DNA of 35,963 nucleotides from Bacillota bacterium (lineage in GTDB: Bacteria > Bacillota > Clostridia > UBA1381): NCBI GenBank assembly GCA_029007725.1, contig JAQXIJ010000029.1:1-35963 (forward strand), in the 5' to 3' direction. Positions 16,711-26,322 of this stretch are shown one piece after another (the first letter of the stretch is position 1; each line of letters begins with the position of its first letter). A model generated the notes under the pieces. That model was given only the letters and a program-made list of their open reading frames with translations. It had not been told where the DNA came from and did not search any database. A program made the translations under genes and the position numbers.

Positions 16711-18297
16711 ATGAATGGAAATAAAAGCGGAAACGGAGCATTCGGAGTTCTGCAAAGAATAGGGCGAAGCTTTATGTTCCCGATTGCCTTGCTACCGGTT
16801 GCGGGGCTGCTGCTTGGCATAGGCTCGTCCTTTTCAAATCAAACAACGATTGCAAAATACGGATTGGAGTGGCTGCTGGGCGATGGAACGTTTTTGTTCG
16901 GACTTATGACGATTTTTTCAAAGGTCGGCGGAGTTGTGTTTGACAACCTGCCGCTGATTTTTGCAATGGGTGTTGCTCTCGGCATGGCAAAAAAGGAAAA
17001 GGAAATAGCAACGTTGTCGGCGGCTATTGCTTTTTTGGTCATGATAACCACAATTTCGGCGCTTTTGAATATAACAGGCAGTATAGATACGCTGGCGGAG
17101 GGCGCAGTAGGCAGTGTACTCGGAATAGACACCCTGCAAATGGGGGTTTTCGGGGGCATTATAGTCGGACTGGGTGTTGCCGCACTGCACAATAGGTTTT
17201 ATAAAATAGAACTTCCCCAGATGCTCTCGTTTTTTGGCGGAACTAGGTTCATTCCTATTATTTCGACACTGGTGTTTACATTGGTGGGAATTGTCATGTA
17301 CTATCTATGGCCGATTATACAGAGCGGCATATATTCTCTTGGAAATATTGTAACAAGCACAGGATATTTCGGAACTCTTATATACGGCTATATTGAAAGA
17401 GCGCTGATTCCGTTCGGATTGCACCATGTGTTCTATCTGCCGTTTTGGCAGACAGGCCTTGGCGGAACACAGATAATTGACGGCGTTTCGGTTTCGGGTG
17501 CGCAGAACATATTTTTTGCGGAGCTGGCAGCACCGGACACACAGCGATTTACCGTCGAGGCTGCAAGGTTTATGAGCGGCAAATTTCCTTTCATGATGTT
17601 CGGTCTGCCGGGCGCGGCGCTGGCAATATATCATTGTGCAAAGCCTGAAAAAAAGAAAGCCGTCGGTTCGCTGTTGTTTTCGGCGGCACTGACAAGCTTT
17701 TTGACCGGAATAACGGAGCCGCTTGAATTTACCTTTCTGTTTGTTGCGCCGTTGCTGTATTATGGAATCCATTGTGTACTTGCCGGGATTTCGTTTATGC
17801 TTATGCATATCCTCGGAGTTGCGATAGGCATGACCTTTTCTGGCGGACTCATTGACTTCACGCTGTTCGGAATTATGCAGGGCGAGGCGAAAACTCACTG
17901 GCTCTATGCCATACCGATCGGAATTGCCTACTTTTTTATATACTATTTCCTGTTTAAGATAGTTATACAAAAACTTAATTTGAAAACTCCGGGCAGAGAA
18001 GCAGAGGGGGAGGGTCCCAAGCTGTATACCAAAAAGGACTTTAAGGAAAAGTCGGAAAAGGGCATCTATGACCAGGCATATATGATTCTTGAAGGACTCG
18101 GAGGAAAAGAGAATATTTCCGACATCGACTGCTGTGCGACGAGGCTAAGAGTTACGGTTAAGGATGCCGAAAAGGTTACCGACGCGACCTTAAAGCGCAG
18201 CGGCGCTTCGGGAGTTATAAAAAAAGGCAACGGAATACAGGTGATTTACGGACCGAAGGTTACGGTAATTAAGTCGCAGATAGAAGATATACTGTAA
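16711..18297 (+). CDS. PTS sugar permease, IIC-IIB domains (glucose/GlcNAc family)
   Basis: About 528 residues. The N-terminal IIC domain has roughly ten membrane segments and family signatures (QRIGRSFMFPIALLPVAG, PLIFAMGVALGMAKK, GLHHVFYLPFWQ, and GITEPLEFTFLF around the sugar site). The C-terminal IIB domain carries the phospho-cysteine motif IDCCATRLRVTV, the second Cys being the expected phosphorylation site. There is no IIA domain and no IIA, HPr or antiterminator gene nearby, so phosphate must come from an unlinked protein. It imports and phosphorylates a hexose-type sugar; which one is not clear. The ATG at 16711 has AAAGGA upstream with long spacing; 16690 is an alternative start 7 codons earlier without a good ribosome site. 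Confidence 0.92.
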   Translation: MNGNKSGNGAFGVLQRIGRSFMFPIALLPVAGLLLGIGSSFSNQTTIAKYGLEWLLGDGTFLFGLMTIFSKVGGVVFDNLPLIFAMGVALGMAKKEKEIATLSAAIAFLVMITTISALLNITGSIDTLAEGAVGSVLGIDTLQMGVFGGIIVGLGVAALHNRFYKIELPQMLSFFGGTRFIPIISTLVFTLVGIVMYYLWPIIQSGIYSLGNIVTSTGYFGTLIYGYIERALIPFGLHHVFYLPFWQTGLGGTQIIDGVSVSGAQNIFFAELAAPDTQRFTVEAARFMSGKFPFMMFGLPGAALAIYHCAKPEKKKAVGSLLFSAALTSFLTGITEPLEFTFLFVAPLLYYGIHCVLAGISFMLMHILGVAIGMTFSGGLIDFTLFGIMQGEAKTHWLYAIPIGIAYFFIYYFLFKIVIQKLNLKTPGREAEGEGPKLYTKKDFKEKSEKGIYDQAYMILEGLGGKENISDIDCCATRLRVTVKDAEKVTDATLKRSGASGVIKKGNGIQVIYGPKVTVIKSQIEDIL

Positions 18298-18319
18298 ACA
18301 GGTTTGCTTATCAAAAAAG

Positions 18320-18392
18320 GAGCGAAAAAGGTGCTCACGAATAGGGATGCGGCTTTATCACCATCCCAACCGACAGAACACCTTTTACGCTC
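18320..18392 (+). ncRNA. Structured RNA element between PTS gene and sigG
   Basis: A long outer stem (18320-18333 with 18379-18392, 13 of 14 pairs) encloses a second hairpin (GGGATG 18344-18349 with CATCCC 18362-18367). An alternative short pairing GAGC/GCTC (18320-18323 with 18333-18336) and a second CACC copy able to pair with GGTG make it potentially switchable. No T-run follows, so it is not a normal terminator. It lies 58 bp before sigG and 22 bp after the PTS stop: either a PTS 3' UTR or a sigG leader structure. No known riboswitch class recognised. Confidence 0.5.
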
Positions 18393-18449
18393 TGTACATA
18401 TCCTCACAAAAGAAAACCGTACATAAAATTTAAAGGGGGATATGATAGA

Positions 18450-19220
18450 ATGATAAATAAGGTGGAAATATGCGGGATAAATACCTCAAAGCTGCCTACC
18501 CTTACCAAAAAGGAGAAGGACGAGCTTTTTATAAAAATAAAGCAGGGGGACAGCCGCGCGCGAGAAACGTTTATACAGGGAAATCTGCGGCTTGTGCTGA
18601 GCGTTCTGCAAAGGTTCTCGAACCGTGGTGAAAACGCAGACGATTTATTTCAGGTAGGATGCGTTGGACTGATAAAAGCGATTGACAACTTTGACCTTGA
18701 GCAAAATGTGCAATTTTCGACCTATGCCGTGCCAATGATAATCGGCGAAATTCGTCGTTATCTTCGGGATAACAACTCAATCCGCGTAAGCCGTTCGCTT
18801 AAGGATATAGCGTATAAGGCGCTTTATGCCAAGGAGAGCCTTATAAACCAGAATTCAAAGGAACCAACTATCCAGGAGATTGCGGACAAGCTTGATATAC
18901 CCAAGGAGGATGTGGTTATGGCACTTGATGCGATAACCGAACCGGTAAGCCTTTTTGAACCGGTCTACCATGACGGCGGTGAGGCTATTTATGTTATGGA
19001 TCAGGTAAAGGATGCAAAAAACAACGATGAAAACTGGCTTCAGAGTATAGCTGTTTCGGAGGCTATGAAACATCTTAGCGAAAGAGAAAAGCACATTTTG
19101 AGTCTGCGTTTTTATCAGGGTAAGACGCAGATGGAGGTTGCCGATGAAATAGGTATTTCTCAGGCACAGGTATCAAGACTTGAAAAGGGCGCTTTGAAGC
19201 ATATGCGAAAATATATGTAA
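18450..19220 (+). CDS. sigG: RNA polymerase sporulation sigma factor SigG
   Basis: 256 residues of the SigF/SigG sigma-70 group, the late forespore sigma factor. The diagnostic SigG N-terminus MINKVEICGINTSKLPTLT is present. Region 2 reads DDLFQVGCVGLIKAIDNFD and FSTYAVPMIIGEIRRYLRD, and region 4 ends TQMEVADEIGISQAQVSRLE. GGGGGA precedes the ATG by 9 nt. In many spore formers sigG follows spoIIGA-sigE; here it stands alone after a PTS gene and before spoIIIA. Its activity depends on the spoIIIA channel encoded next door. A leader hairpin affecting translation has been described for Bacillus sigG, so the structure at 18320-18392 may matter. Confidence 0.96.
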   Translation: MINKVEICGINTSKLPTLTKKEKDELFIKIKQGDSRARETFIQGNLRLVLSVLQRFSNRGENADDLFQVGCVGLIKAIDNFDLEQNVQFSTYAVPMIIGEIRRYLRDNNSIRVSRSLKDIAYKALYAKESLINQNSKEPTIQEIADKLDIPKEDVVMALDAITEPVSLFEPVYHDGGEAIYVMDQVKDAKNNDENWLQSIAVSEAMKHLSEREKHILSLRFYQGKTQMEVADEIGISQAQVSRLEKGALKHMRKYM

Positions 19221-19225
19221 ATTTG

Positions 19226-19269
19226 GGACTGCAAAGAATGCATAGGAGCATTTTTTGCAGTCCTTTTTT
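19226..19269 (+). terminator. Intrinsic terminator of sigG
   Basis: A 16-bp stem (19226-19241 with 19248-19263, one G-T pair), a 6-nt loop and T6 (19264-19269), starting 6 nt after the sigG stop. It separates sigG from the spoIIIA operon. Confidence 0.92.
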
Positions 19270-19328
19270 ATAGGGTTGTTCTATTTTTATGTAAACGTAA
19301 ATAGTATAGAGGGAAAGAGGTGGACAAA

Positions 19329-20198
19329 ATGTTGACTTTGGCAAAAGAAGAGTGTACAAATCTCTGTGATTTGTACCGCTGCATACCCGAAAGGCTGCGG
19401 CAATATCTTTATAATATCAGTTCGGAAAACCTCGCTGAGGTGCGCATAAGAAACGGTGCAGCGCTGTCGCTGGTGTATACCGACGGGATATTTTATCTTA
19501 CGCCGCGCGGCAAAGTGACCGAAACCTGCTGCAACGCACTGCTGTGCACGACAGCGGACATACGGCGTGGAATAGAGCTTATAACCGACTCGTCGGTGTA
19601 TGCGTTTGAGGAGGAGATAAAAAACGGCTATGTAACGATACCCGGCGGACACCGCGTGGGCATATGCGGCGGCGCCGTGACCGAGAACGGAAAAATCTGC
19701 TGTATCCGCAGCGTGCAGTCGCTTAATTACCGCTTTGCACGCGAGGTTATAGGCTCGGCAGACTGCGTGATGGATAAAATTCTCGACGGCGGCAGAGTTA
19801 AAAATACCATAATCGTTTCGCCGCCGATGTGCGGAAAAACGACCATGCTGCGCGATATTGCACGTCAGCTTTCACTGATGGGTAAAAAGGTGTCGGTAGT
19901 GGATGAGAGGGACGAAATTGCAGCACTTTCCGGTGGTGTTCCATCGTTTGATTTGGGTGCGAACTGCGATGTTCTGTCCGGAGTGGGCAAGGCGGAGGGA
20001 ATGCTTATGATGCTGCGCTCCATGTCCCCGGAAGTGATAATTACCGATGAAATGGGCGGCAGCGAAGATTTTGCGGCGGTGCGCGAAATCAAAAAGCGCG
20101 GCGTTGCGGTGATAACCACTCTTCACGGAACGCAAACCGACGCAGGCGAATTTGAAACGGTGATACGTTTGGACGGTATTGGAAAATGCTTAAACTGA
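19329..20198 (+). CDS. spoIIIAA: Stage III sporulation protein AA (ATPase)
   Basis: About 289 residues. First gene of the eight-gene spoIIIA operon, encoding the secretion-type ATPase thought to power the SpoIIIA-SpoIIQ channel between mother cell and forespore. Walker A reads SPPMCGKTTMLRD and Walker B EVIITDEMG; the LRSMSPEVI and ATPase-end TTLHG segments fit. AGAGGTG lies 6 nt before the ATG at 19329; a GTG at 19320 is an in-frame alternative overlapping that site. It overlaps spoIIIAB by 13 bp. The operon is probably mother-cell (SigE) controlled by analogy; I could not identify a convincing SigE box. Confidence 0.95.
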   Translation: MLTLAKEECTNLCDLYRCIPERLRQYLYNISSENLAEVRIRNGAALSLVYTDGIFYLTPRGKVTETCCNALLCTTADIRRGIELITDSSVYAFEEEIKNGYVTIPGGHRVGICGGAVTENGKICCIRSVQSLNYRFAREVIGSADCVMDKILDGGRVKNTIIVSPPMCGKTTMLRDIARQLSLMGKKVSVVDERDEIAALSGGVPSFDLGANCDVLSGVGKAEGMLMMLRSMSPEVIITDEMGGSEDFAAVREIKKRGVAVITTLHGTQTDAGEFETVIRLDGIGKCLN

Positions 20199-20680
20199 TT
20201 GGTGCCGCAATGATAATAGCTACAGGAGCATTTTGGGGATATTCGCGCTCGGCGATGCTGAAGTGCCGTGCAGACAGCCTGTCAGCAATAATATCCGCAC
20301 TGAATTTACTCGAAAGTGAAGTCAGTTATGCTAAAAGCAGCATAAAGAGCGCACTGCTTTCATCAGGCAGGGCGTGCGGTGCAGAGATTTTTACATATGC
20401 GGCAGAAAAGGTTGATGAAATGGGAGTAGGTGAGGCATTTTCGGCGGCGGTGGATAACAAGGGCACGTGTCTTTCGGAAAAAGATAGGACGCAGCTGAAA
20501 CTGCTTTGCCAAAATATGGGTATAAGTGGCGCATCGGCGCAGTTGAAAAGCATAGCGTATGTAAAGGAACTTATGTGTGCGGCACGGCTAAATGCGGAAA
20601 TGGAATATGAAAAATCGGGAAGGCTGTATCGGAGCATTGGGGTTTTGGCTGCGTGCGCTGCAGTGATTTTGCTGTTGTAA
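20186..20680 (+). CDS. spoIIIAB: Stage III sporulation protein AB
   Basis: 164 residues. Hydrophobic segments at both ends (MLKLIGAAMIIATGAFWGYS and VLAACAAVILLL) flank a helical cytosolic part with LLESEVSYAKSSIKSAL, resembling type II secretion GspF-like proteins. It starts inside the end of spoIIIAA (13-bp overlap), indicating translational coupling. Length and order match the conserved operon. Confidence 0.93.
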   Translation: MLKLIGAAMIIATGAFWGYSRSAMLKCRADSLSAIISALNLLESEVSYAKSSIKSALLSSGRACGAEIFTYAAEKVDEMGVGEAFSAAVDNKGTCLSEKDRTQLKLLCQNMGISGASAQLKSIAYVKELMCAARLNAEMEYEKSGRLYRSIGVLAACAAVILLL

Positions 20681-20697
20681 GGAGGCAGGACAAGTCT

Positions 20698-20892
20698 ATG
20701 AATGTAGAACTGATTTTCCAGATTGCAGGAGTGGGAATAGTAGTAGCGGTGCTTAATCAGCTGCTTATACGGTCGGGCAGGGAGGAGCAGGCGCTGCTCA
20801 CCACTATTGCCGGTCTTATAGTAGTTTTTTATGTACTGACGCGAGAGATAGGAAATCTGTTTGAGGCAATCAAGCAGATATTCAATTTGTAA
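20698..20892 (+). CDS. spoIIIAC: Stage III sporulation protein AC
   Basis: 64 residues, two membrane helices: NVELIFQIAGVGIVVAVLNQ and LTTIAGLIVVFYVL. Small polytopic component of the SpoIIIA channel, homologous to part of SpoIIIAD. AAGGAGG lies 12 nt before the ATG at 20698. The reading frame is open upstream to 20653 inside spoIIIAB, but length and the ribosome site favour 20698. Confidence 0.94.
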   Translation: MNVELIFQIAGVGIVVAVLNQLLIRSGREEQALLTTIAGLIVVFYVLTREIGNLFEAIKQIFNL

Positions 20893-20894
20893 TT

Positions 20895-21287
20895 ATGGAA
20901 ATTATACAACTTGTGGGAATAGGTATAGTCGGAACAATTCTGGCGGTTACGGTGCGCAGCTATCGCCCGGAAATAGGAATCGGAATTGCAATTGCAGCAG
21001 GGCTTCTGATACTTTCGGCAGCTGTAGAACCGTTGGACACGGCTGTTGCTGAAATGCGTGAGATTTGCACAGATTCCGGAATAGACATGGGGTATTTTGC
21101 GATTATATTAAAGATAATCGGCATTGCGTATTTGATGCAGTTTGCAGCGGAGACAGCAAAAGACGCCGGAGAGGGAGCCATTGCAAAAAAGCTTGAATTC
21201 GGCGGTAAGGCAATGATTATTGCAATGATGATGCCGGTGGTAAAAAATCTTCTTGAGCTTATCAACTCCGCACTGGCGGGCTTTTAG
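20895..21287 (+). CDS. spoIIIAD: Stage III sporulation protein AD
   Basis: 130 residues with about four membrane helices, starting MEIIQLVGIGIVGTILAVTV and containing GYFAIILKIIGIAYLMQFAA and the FGGKAMIIAMMMPVVKNLLE ending typical of the family. It begins 2 bp after the spoIIIAC stop without its own clear ribosome site, so translation is likely coupled. Membrane component of the SpoIIIA complex. Confidence 0.95.
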   Translation: MEIIQLVGIGIVGTILAVTVRSYRPEIGIGIAIAAGLLILSAAVEPLDTAVAEMREICTDSGIDMGYFAIILKIIGIAYLMQFAAETAKDAGEGAIAKKLEFGGKAMIIAMMMPVVKNLLELINSALAGF

Positions 21288-21299
21288 GGGGGTGATTTT

Positions 21300-22364
21300 C
21301 TGAAAAAAATCCTGATAGTGATTTTCGTTCTGATTTTTGCCGCCGCCCCCGTGTTTGCAGAAGAATATACCATAGACGGCGCGGACGTATATAACGAAAA
21401 AACGCGCGAAATTATTGATGGACGGTTGTCGCTGAACCCAGTGGATATTATAAATAAAACCTTGAAAAGCGTGTACTATGAGGTTGCACAGTCAAAATCT
21501 ATGCTAAAGTCAATGCTTATGTTGGCTGTTTTGTCCGGAATGCTGAGAGTGCTGTCGGATTCGTTCGGAAAAAGTGGAACAAACAATGTGGCATTTTTTG
21601 CCTGTTTCGGCATTATGACACTGTCGGCGCTCAATATTTTTATGCTTGTTGTAGGCTACGGTGTCGAAGTGGTGCATACAATATGCGATTTCATTACCAA
21701 GTTTGAACCGATTTTTGTTGGTTTGCTAGCCTCTGCCGGTGCGGTGACACAGGCGGCGGCCTTTCAACCGGTTATGTCGGTATGCGTGTATGTGATAACG
21801 CTTGTCGTGGATAGAATAATTCTGCCTCTCAGCTATTTTTCAGCTGTTTTGGGAATTGTGAACAATATCGGGGCTCGCGTGGAAATAGGCACGCTTAATC
21901 GGCTGTTGCAGTCCTTTGCAAAATGGGTTCTGACCGGAGTGCTAACGCTTTTTACAAGTGTTATGGCGCTTTACGGCTTCGGCAGCGGCGCATTTAATAC
22001 CGTTGCGACAAAAACGGCAAAATTCGCAGTGGGAAGCCTTGTACCGGTTGTGGGCGGAATCCTTTCCGAAACGATTGAAACGGTACTGTCCGGAACTAAT
22101 TTGCTGAAAAACGCTGTCGGCACTGCCGGGATGATTGCCGTCATTTCGCTTGCAGCGGTACCAATTATAAAAATATGGATAATGATGATGATTTTGAAGA
22201 TTACGGCGGCGGTAATAGAGCCGTTTTCGGATGAGCGCATAACCGGAGTGCTTTTGGATATTGCCGGAGCGGTTACAACTGTGTTTTCGATGGTAATTGC
22301 CGTGTCGGTGCTGTTTGTCGTGTCTATAGGAATAATCATTGCGTCTACGGGGGTGAAGCTATGA
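21300..22364 (+). CDS. spoIIIAE: Stage III sporulation protein AE (probable CTG start)
   Basis: About 354 residues: an N-terminal signal peptide, then a soluble part and about six to seven membrane helices (SMLMLAVLSGMLRVLSD, then the QPVMSVCVYVITLVVDRI region). The first ATG or GTG in frame is GTG at 21318, but its ribosome-site spacing (about 26 nt) is poor. A CTG at 21300 lies 7-8 nt after GGGGGG and adds a KKILI positively charged n-region, giving a classical signal peptide that ends at AAPVFA. I therefore choose CTG, an unusual start. It overlaps spoIIIAF by 4 bp (ATGA). Confidence 0.9.
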   Translation: MKKILIVIFVLIFAAAPVFAEEYTIDGADVYNEKTREIIDGRLSLNPVDIINKTLKSVYYEVAQSKSMLKSMLMLAVLSGMLRVLSDSFGKSGTNNVAFFACFGIMTLSALNIFMLVVGYGVEVVHTICDFITKFEPIFVGLLASAGAVTQAAAFQPVMSVCVYVITLVVDRIILPLSYFSAVLGIVNNIGARVEIGTLNRLLQSFAKWVLTGVLTLFTSVMALYGFGSGAFNTVATKTAKFAVGSLVPVVGGILSETIETVLSGTNLLKNAVGTAGMIAVISLAAVPIIKIWIMMMILKITAAVIEPFSDERITGVLLDIAGAVTTVFSMVIAVSVLFVVSIGIIIASTGVKL

Positions 22365-22798
22365 AGGAATACATAATTACGGTTGCCGCAGCGGCGCTTG
22401 TTGCGGCACTTACCGACATTCTTTCGCCGGAAGAATGGGGAAAGTATATAAAAATCGTAGTTGGCTTTTTGATTTTGTCGATAGTGCTGACTCCGGTTGC
22501 CAAGCTTAAAAATGCAGAGCTGGCGCTGCCCTACTACGACAGTGAAATAACCGACGAACCGATTAGGGATAAGGTGACGGCGCAGTTTGAGCAAAATATT
22601 GCGGATGATATAGAAGAGCGCGTAAAAAAAGAGTTTGGCATAGAATGTGCCGCGGCAGTGAAGCTTGATTTGGACGAAAATCGCAACATTACCGGTGTAA
22701 AATCAATATTGATTTCCGTACACAAAAATCCGCCGAAAATGGTCGAAAGAATCCGTGAAATTTACGGCTGCAGCAAGGTGGGTGTAAAAATTGAGTGA
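22361..22798 (+). CDS. spoIIIAF: Stage III sporulation protein AF
   Basis: 145 residues. Two N-terminal membrane helices (EYIITVAAAALVAALTDIL and YIKIVVGFLILSIVLTPVA), then a ring-forming-motif-like soluble domain (residues about 75-145). ATG overlaps the spoIIIAE stop (ATGA), and it overlaps spoIIIAG by 8 bp. Matches the conserved family in length and order. Confidence 0.93.
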   Translation: MKEYIITVAAAALVAALTDILSPEEWGKYIKIVVGFLILSIVLTPVAKLKNAELALPYYDSEITDEPIRDKVTAQFEQNIADDIEERVKKEFGIECAAAVKLDLDENRNITGVKSILISVHKNPPKMVERIREIYGCSKVGVKIE

Positions 22799-23279
22799 TT
22801 TTTTTAAAAAATATGCGAATAATAAGGGCATGTATATAATAATAATAATTGGAATTGCTTTTATGCTAATATCCGGAAGCGGACAGCGGTACAAAAGCGA
22901 TAGTGATGCACGCATATATGACGCATATTCCGATGAAGAACGGCTTACGAATATTCTTTCAAAGGTAAATGGCGTCGGCAGCGTGTCGGTTATGATAACC
23001 TACTACGGTACAACAAGCTATGACGTGGCATATGAAGGCAGACAGAACCGTTCGGAATCGGGGTCACAGAAAAACGAAATTACCGAAAAATCTGCGGTTA
23101 CAAAGGGCGGTGAACCAATGATTACTGGGCAAAAGTATCCAAAGGTAAAGGGTGTTGTTGTTATCGCCGAAGGTGCTTCGGACGCATTGGTGAGAAAGGC
23201 TGTTACAGATGCTGCCGCAGCTGCACTCGAGGTCGCGTCATACAGGATATGTGTCTTAGAGGGAAATGAAAGGAATTGA
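22791..23279 (+). CDS. spoIIIAG: Stage III sporulation protein AG
   Basis: 162 residues: one membrane helix (GMYIIIIIGIAFMLIS) followed by a soluble domain with RLTNILSKVNGVGSVSVMIT and YPKVKGVVVIAEGASDALV, the ring-building motif of the family that forms the large SpoIIIAG channel ring. The start is TTG at 22791, preceded by AAGGTGGGTG, and overlaps the end of spoIIIAF by 8 bp. Confidence 0.94.
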   Translation: MSDFFKKYANNKGMYIIIIIGIAFMLISGSGQRYKSDSDARIYDAYSDEERLTNILSKVNGVGSVSVMITYYGTTSYDVAYEGRQNRSESGSQKNEITEKSAVTKGGEPMITGQKYPKVKGVVVIAEGASDALVRKAVTDAAAAALEVASYRICVLEGNERN

Positions 23280-23283
23280 GTGT

Positions 23284-23889
23284 ATGATGGTATTGAAGAA
23301 GAAGGAAATAGTTGCGGCGGCACTGGTCGTTCTGATAGGCGTGGCAGGATACTTGAACTGGTCGTATCAGGATACAATCCGCGTGACTGACGGAAAAAGC
23401 TATGTCGAAACAGGCAAAAAGCTTGGCGAAGCGGAGTATGTTTCCTCACAGAAAAAAGACGTTGAGGATACCTCTGCCGAAAACGGTAAAAAGGATTCAG
23501 CGGACAAAACCGAAAAAACCGCACAGACTTCGGCGGCGGACGGCGAATATTTCACTGAGGCGAAGCTGGCAAAAGACAATTCGCGCTCAAAGGCGCTTGA
23601 AATTCTGAATCAGACTGCGACAAACGAAAGTTTTGACGGAGATGTGCGCAAGCAGGCGCAGGATAAGATAATTTCTATGGCGGAAAATACAGAAAAGGAA
23701 ACGATTATTGAAAATGTCGCGAAAGCAAAAGGATATAAGGACATTTCGGTGTATATTGACGGTGAAAGTGTGGAAATAATAGTGAAAAAGACTAATCTTT
23801 CGAGCGACGATGTAAAGACTATTAAGGAAATCGTAACTTCCGAGCTTGAAACTTCAGCTAAAAATATCAAAATTATTGAAGCAAAGTAG
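23284..23889 (+). CDS. spoIIIAH: Stage III sporulation protein AH
   Basis: About 201 residues: an N-terminal membrane helix (EIVAAALVVLIGVAGYLNWS), a low-complexity Lys/Glu/Ser/Thr linker, then a C-terminal domain with SRSKALEILNQTA and KAKGYKDISVYIDGESVEII, the part that binds SpoIIQ across the intermembrane space. AAAGGA lies 9 nt before ATG 23284; an in-frame ATG at 23266 sits on that ribosome site and is unlikely. Last gene of the operon. Confidence 0.93.
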   Translation: MMVLKKKEIVAAALVVLIGVAGYLNWSYQDTIRVTDGKSYVETGKKLGEAEYVSSQKKDVEDTSAENGKKDSADKTEKTAQTSAADGEYFTEAKLAKDNSRSKALEILNQTATNESFDGDVRKQAQDKIISMAENTEKETIIENVAKAKGYKDISVYIDGESVEIIVKKTNLSSDDVKTIKEIVTSELETSAKNIKIIEAK

Positions 23890-23918
23890 TTGAAAACGGT
23901 ATCGGTATTTGATATAAT
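23890..23918 (+). promoter_or_regulatory. SigA-type promoter of the asp23 gene
   Basis: TTGAAA (23890-23895), a 17-bp spacer and a perfect TATAAT (23913-23918), immediately after the spoIIIAH stop. It would let the Asp23 gene be expressed in vegetative cells independently of the sporulation operon. Confidence 0.8.
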
Positions 23919-23987
23919 TAGCTAAAGATGAGAAAGGTGTATCGGACGGGATTTTGTATGCCGCCGTTACGGAAAGGAGAAACAGAA

Positions 23988-24491
23988 ATGGAAGAGAATA
24001 AAGATATAATTGACGAAGTCAACATTGAAGAGGAAAACTATAAGGTTAATATTTCCGACGAGGTTGTTGCAACGATTGCCGGAATTGCGGCTGCTGAAAT
24101 CGAAGGTGTTGCCGACATGAGCGGCGGCGTGGTGGGCGGTATTGCCGAAAGACTTGGTGCAAAGAAAAGCCCGCAAAAGGGTGTCAAGGTAGACGTTACG
24201 CCCGACGGCGCGGTTATCGATTTGTATATAATTGTTGACTTTGGCGTAAGAATACCTGAGCTTGCTTGGGAAATTCAAGAAAATGTAAAAAACAGCGTCG
24301 AAACTATGACCGGAATCGAAACGAAAAAAATAAATGTTCACGTAGAAGGCGTAAGATTTGAAAAAGCTGCGAAAAAGGTCCCGAAGAAAAAGGAAGAGGT
24401 CCCTTGTGACACGTCTGACGAGCCCGAAACTATGGAGGAGTCCGGCATATCCCGGGAAATTGAACTTGACTCTATTCCCGAGGATGAATAG
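23988..24491 (+). CDS. Asp23/Gls24 family envelope stress protein
   Basis: 167 residues. The Asp23 domain covers about residues 18-120 (ISDEVVATIAGIAAAEIEGV, then DVTPDGAVIDLYIIVDFGV and an INVHVEGVRF end), followed by an acidic, Lys/Glu-rich tail. The family is membrane-associated and linked to envelope stress; exact function is unknown. ATG 23988 is chosen because AGGAGA lies 7 nt upstream; the frame is open back to 23928. This gene follows spoIIIAH in many Clostridia, usually before nusB, which is absent here. A promoter of its own and a terminator frame it as one unit. Confidence 0.93.
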   Translation: MEENKDIIDEVNIEEENYKVNISDEVVATIAGIAAAEIEGVADMSGGVVGGIAERLGAKKSPQKGVKVDVTPDGAVIDLYIIVDFGVRIPELAWEIQENVKNSVETMTGIETKKINVHVEGVRFEKAAKKVPKKKEEVPCDTSDEPETMEESGISREIELDSIPEDE

Positions 24492-24589
24492 AACTAAAAA
24501 TACAACTCTTGCAGCAATAAGCGGCAAAAGTTGTTACGGTTTTAAAATTAAAAAATGTAAAAAATTAACGGAGAGGCACTTCTGAAACG

Positions 24590-24621
24590 AAAAAACAGCG
24601 GCAAATAAGCCGCTGTTTTTT
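24590..24621. terminator. Bidirectional terminator between asp23 and guaB
   Basis: AAAAAACAGCGGC (24590-24602) pairs perfectly with GCCGCTGTTTTTT (24609-24621), with a 6-nt loop. Flanking A and T runs let it work on both strands for the two convergent genes. It ends 5 bp from the guaB stop. Confidence 0.92.
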
Positions 24622-24625
24622 CATT

Positions 24626-26164
<1,539 letters not shown>

Positions 26165-26284
26165 TTAATAATTTTAAATCTATATTTGGCGAAAATTGTA
26201 TTTCTTTTGCTGCTTTTGCCGAAAATTATGGCCTGACGTGCATATGCGTTCACAAAAAGGTCCAAAAAGCATATTATGTAAACA

Positions 26285-26298
26285 TAGGCAATTGCCTA
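26285..26298. repeat. 14-bp perfect palindrome upstream of cotJA
   Basis: TAGGCAATTGCCTA is a perfect dyad 24 bp before the cotJA start codon and just before its ribosome site. It could be an operator or form a small leader hairpin. No regulator is assigned. Confidence 0.5.
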
Positions 26299-26322
26299 AA
26301 TTTTATAAAAAGGAGTTTTGTT

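Noticed and set aside
17305-17970. Minus-strand 221-codon open frame inside the PTS permease.
   Set aside because: Shadow of the membrane-helix coding region; no ribosome site.
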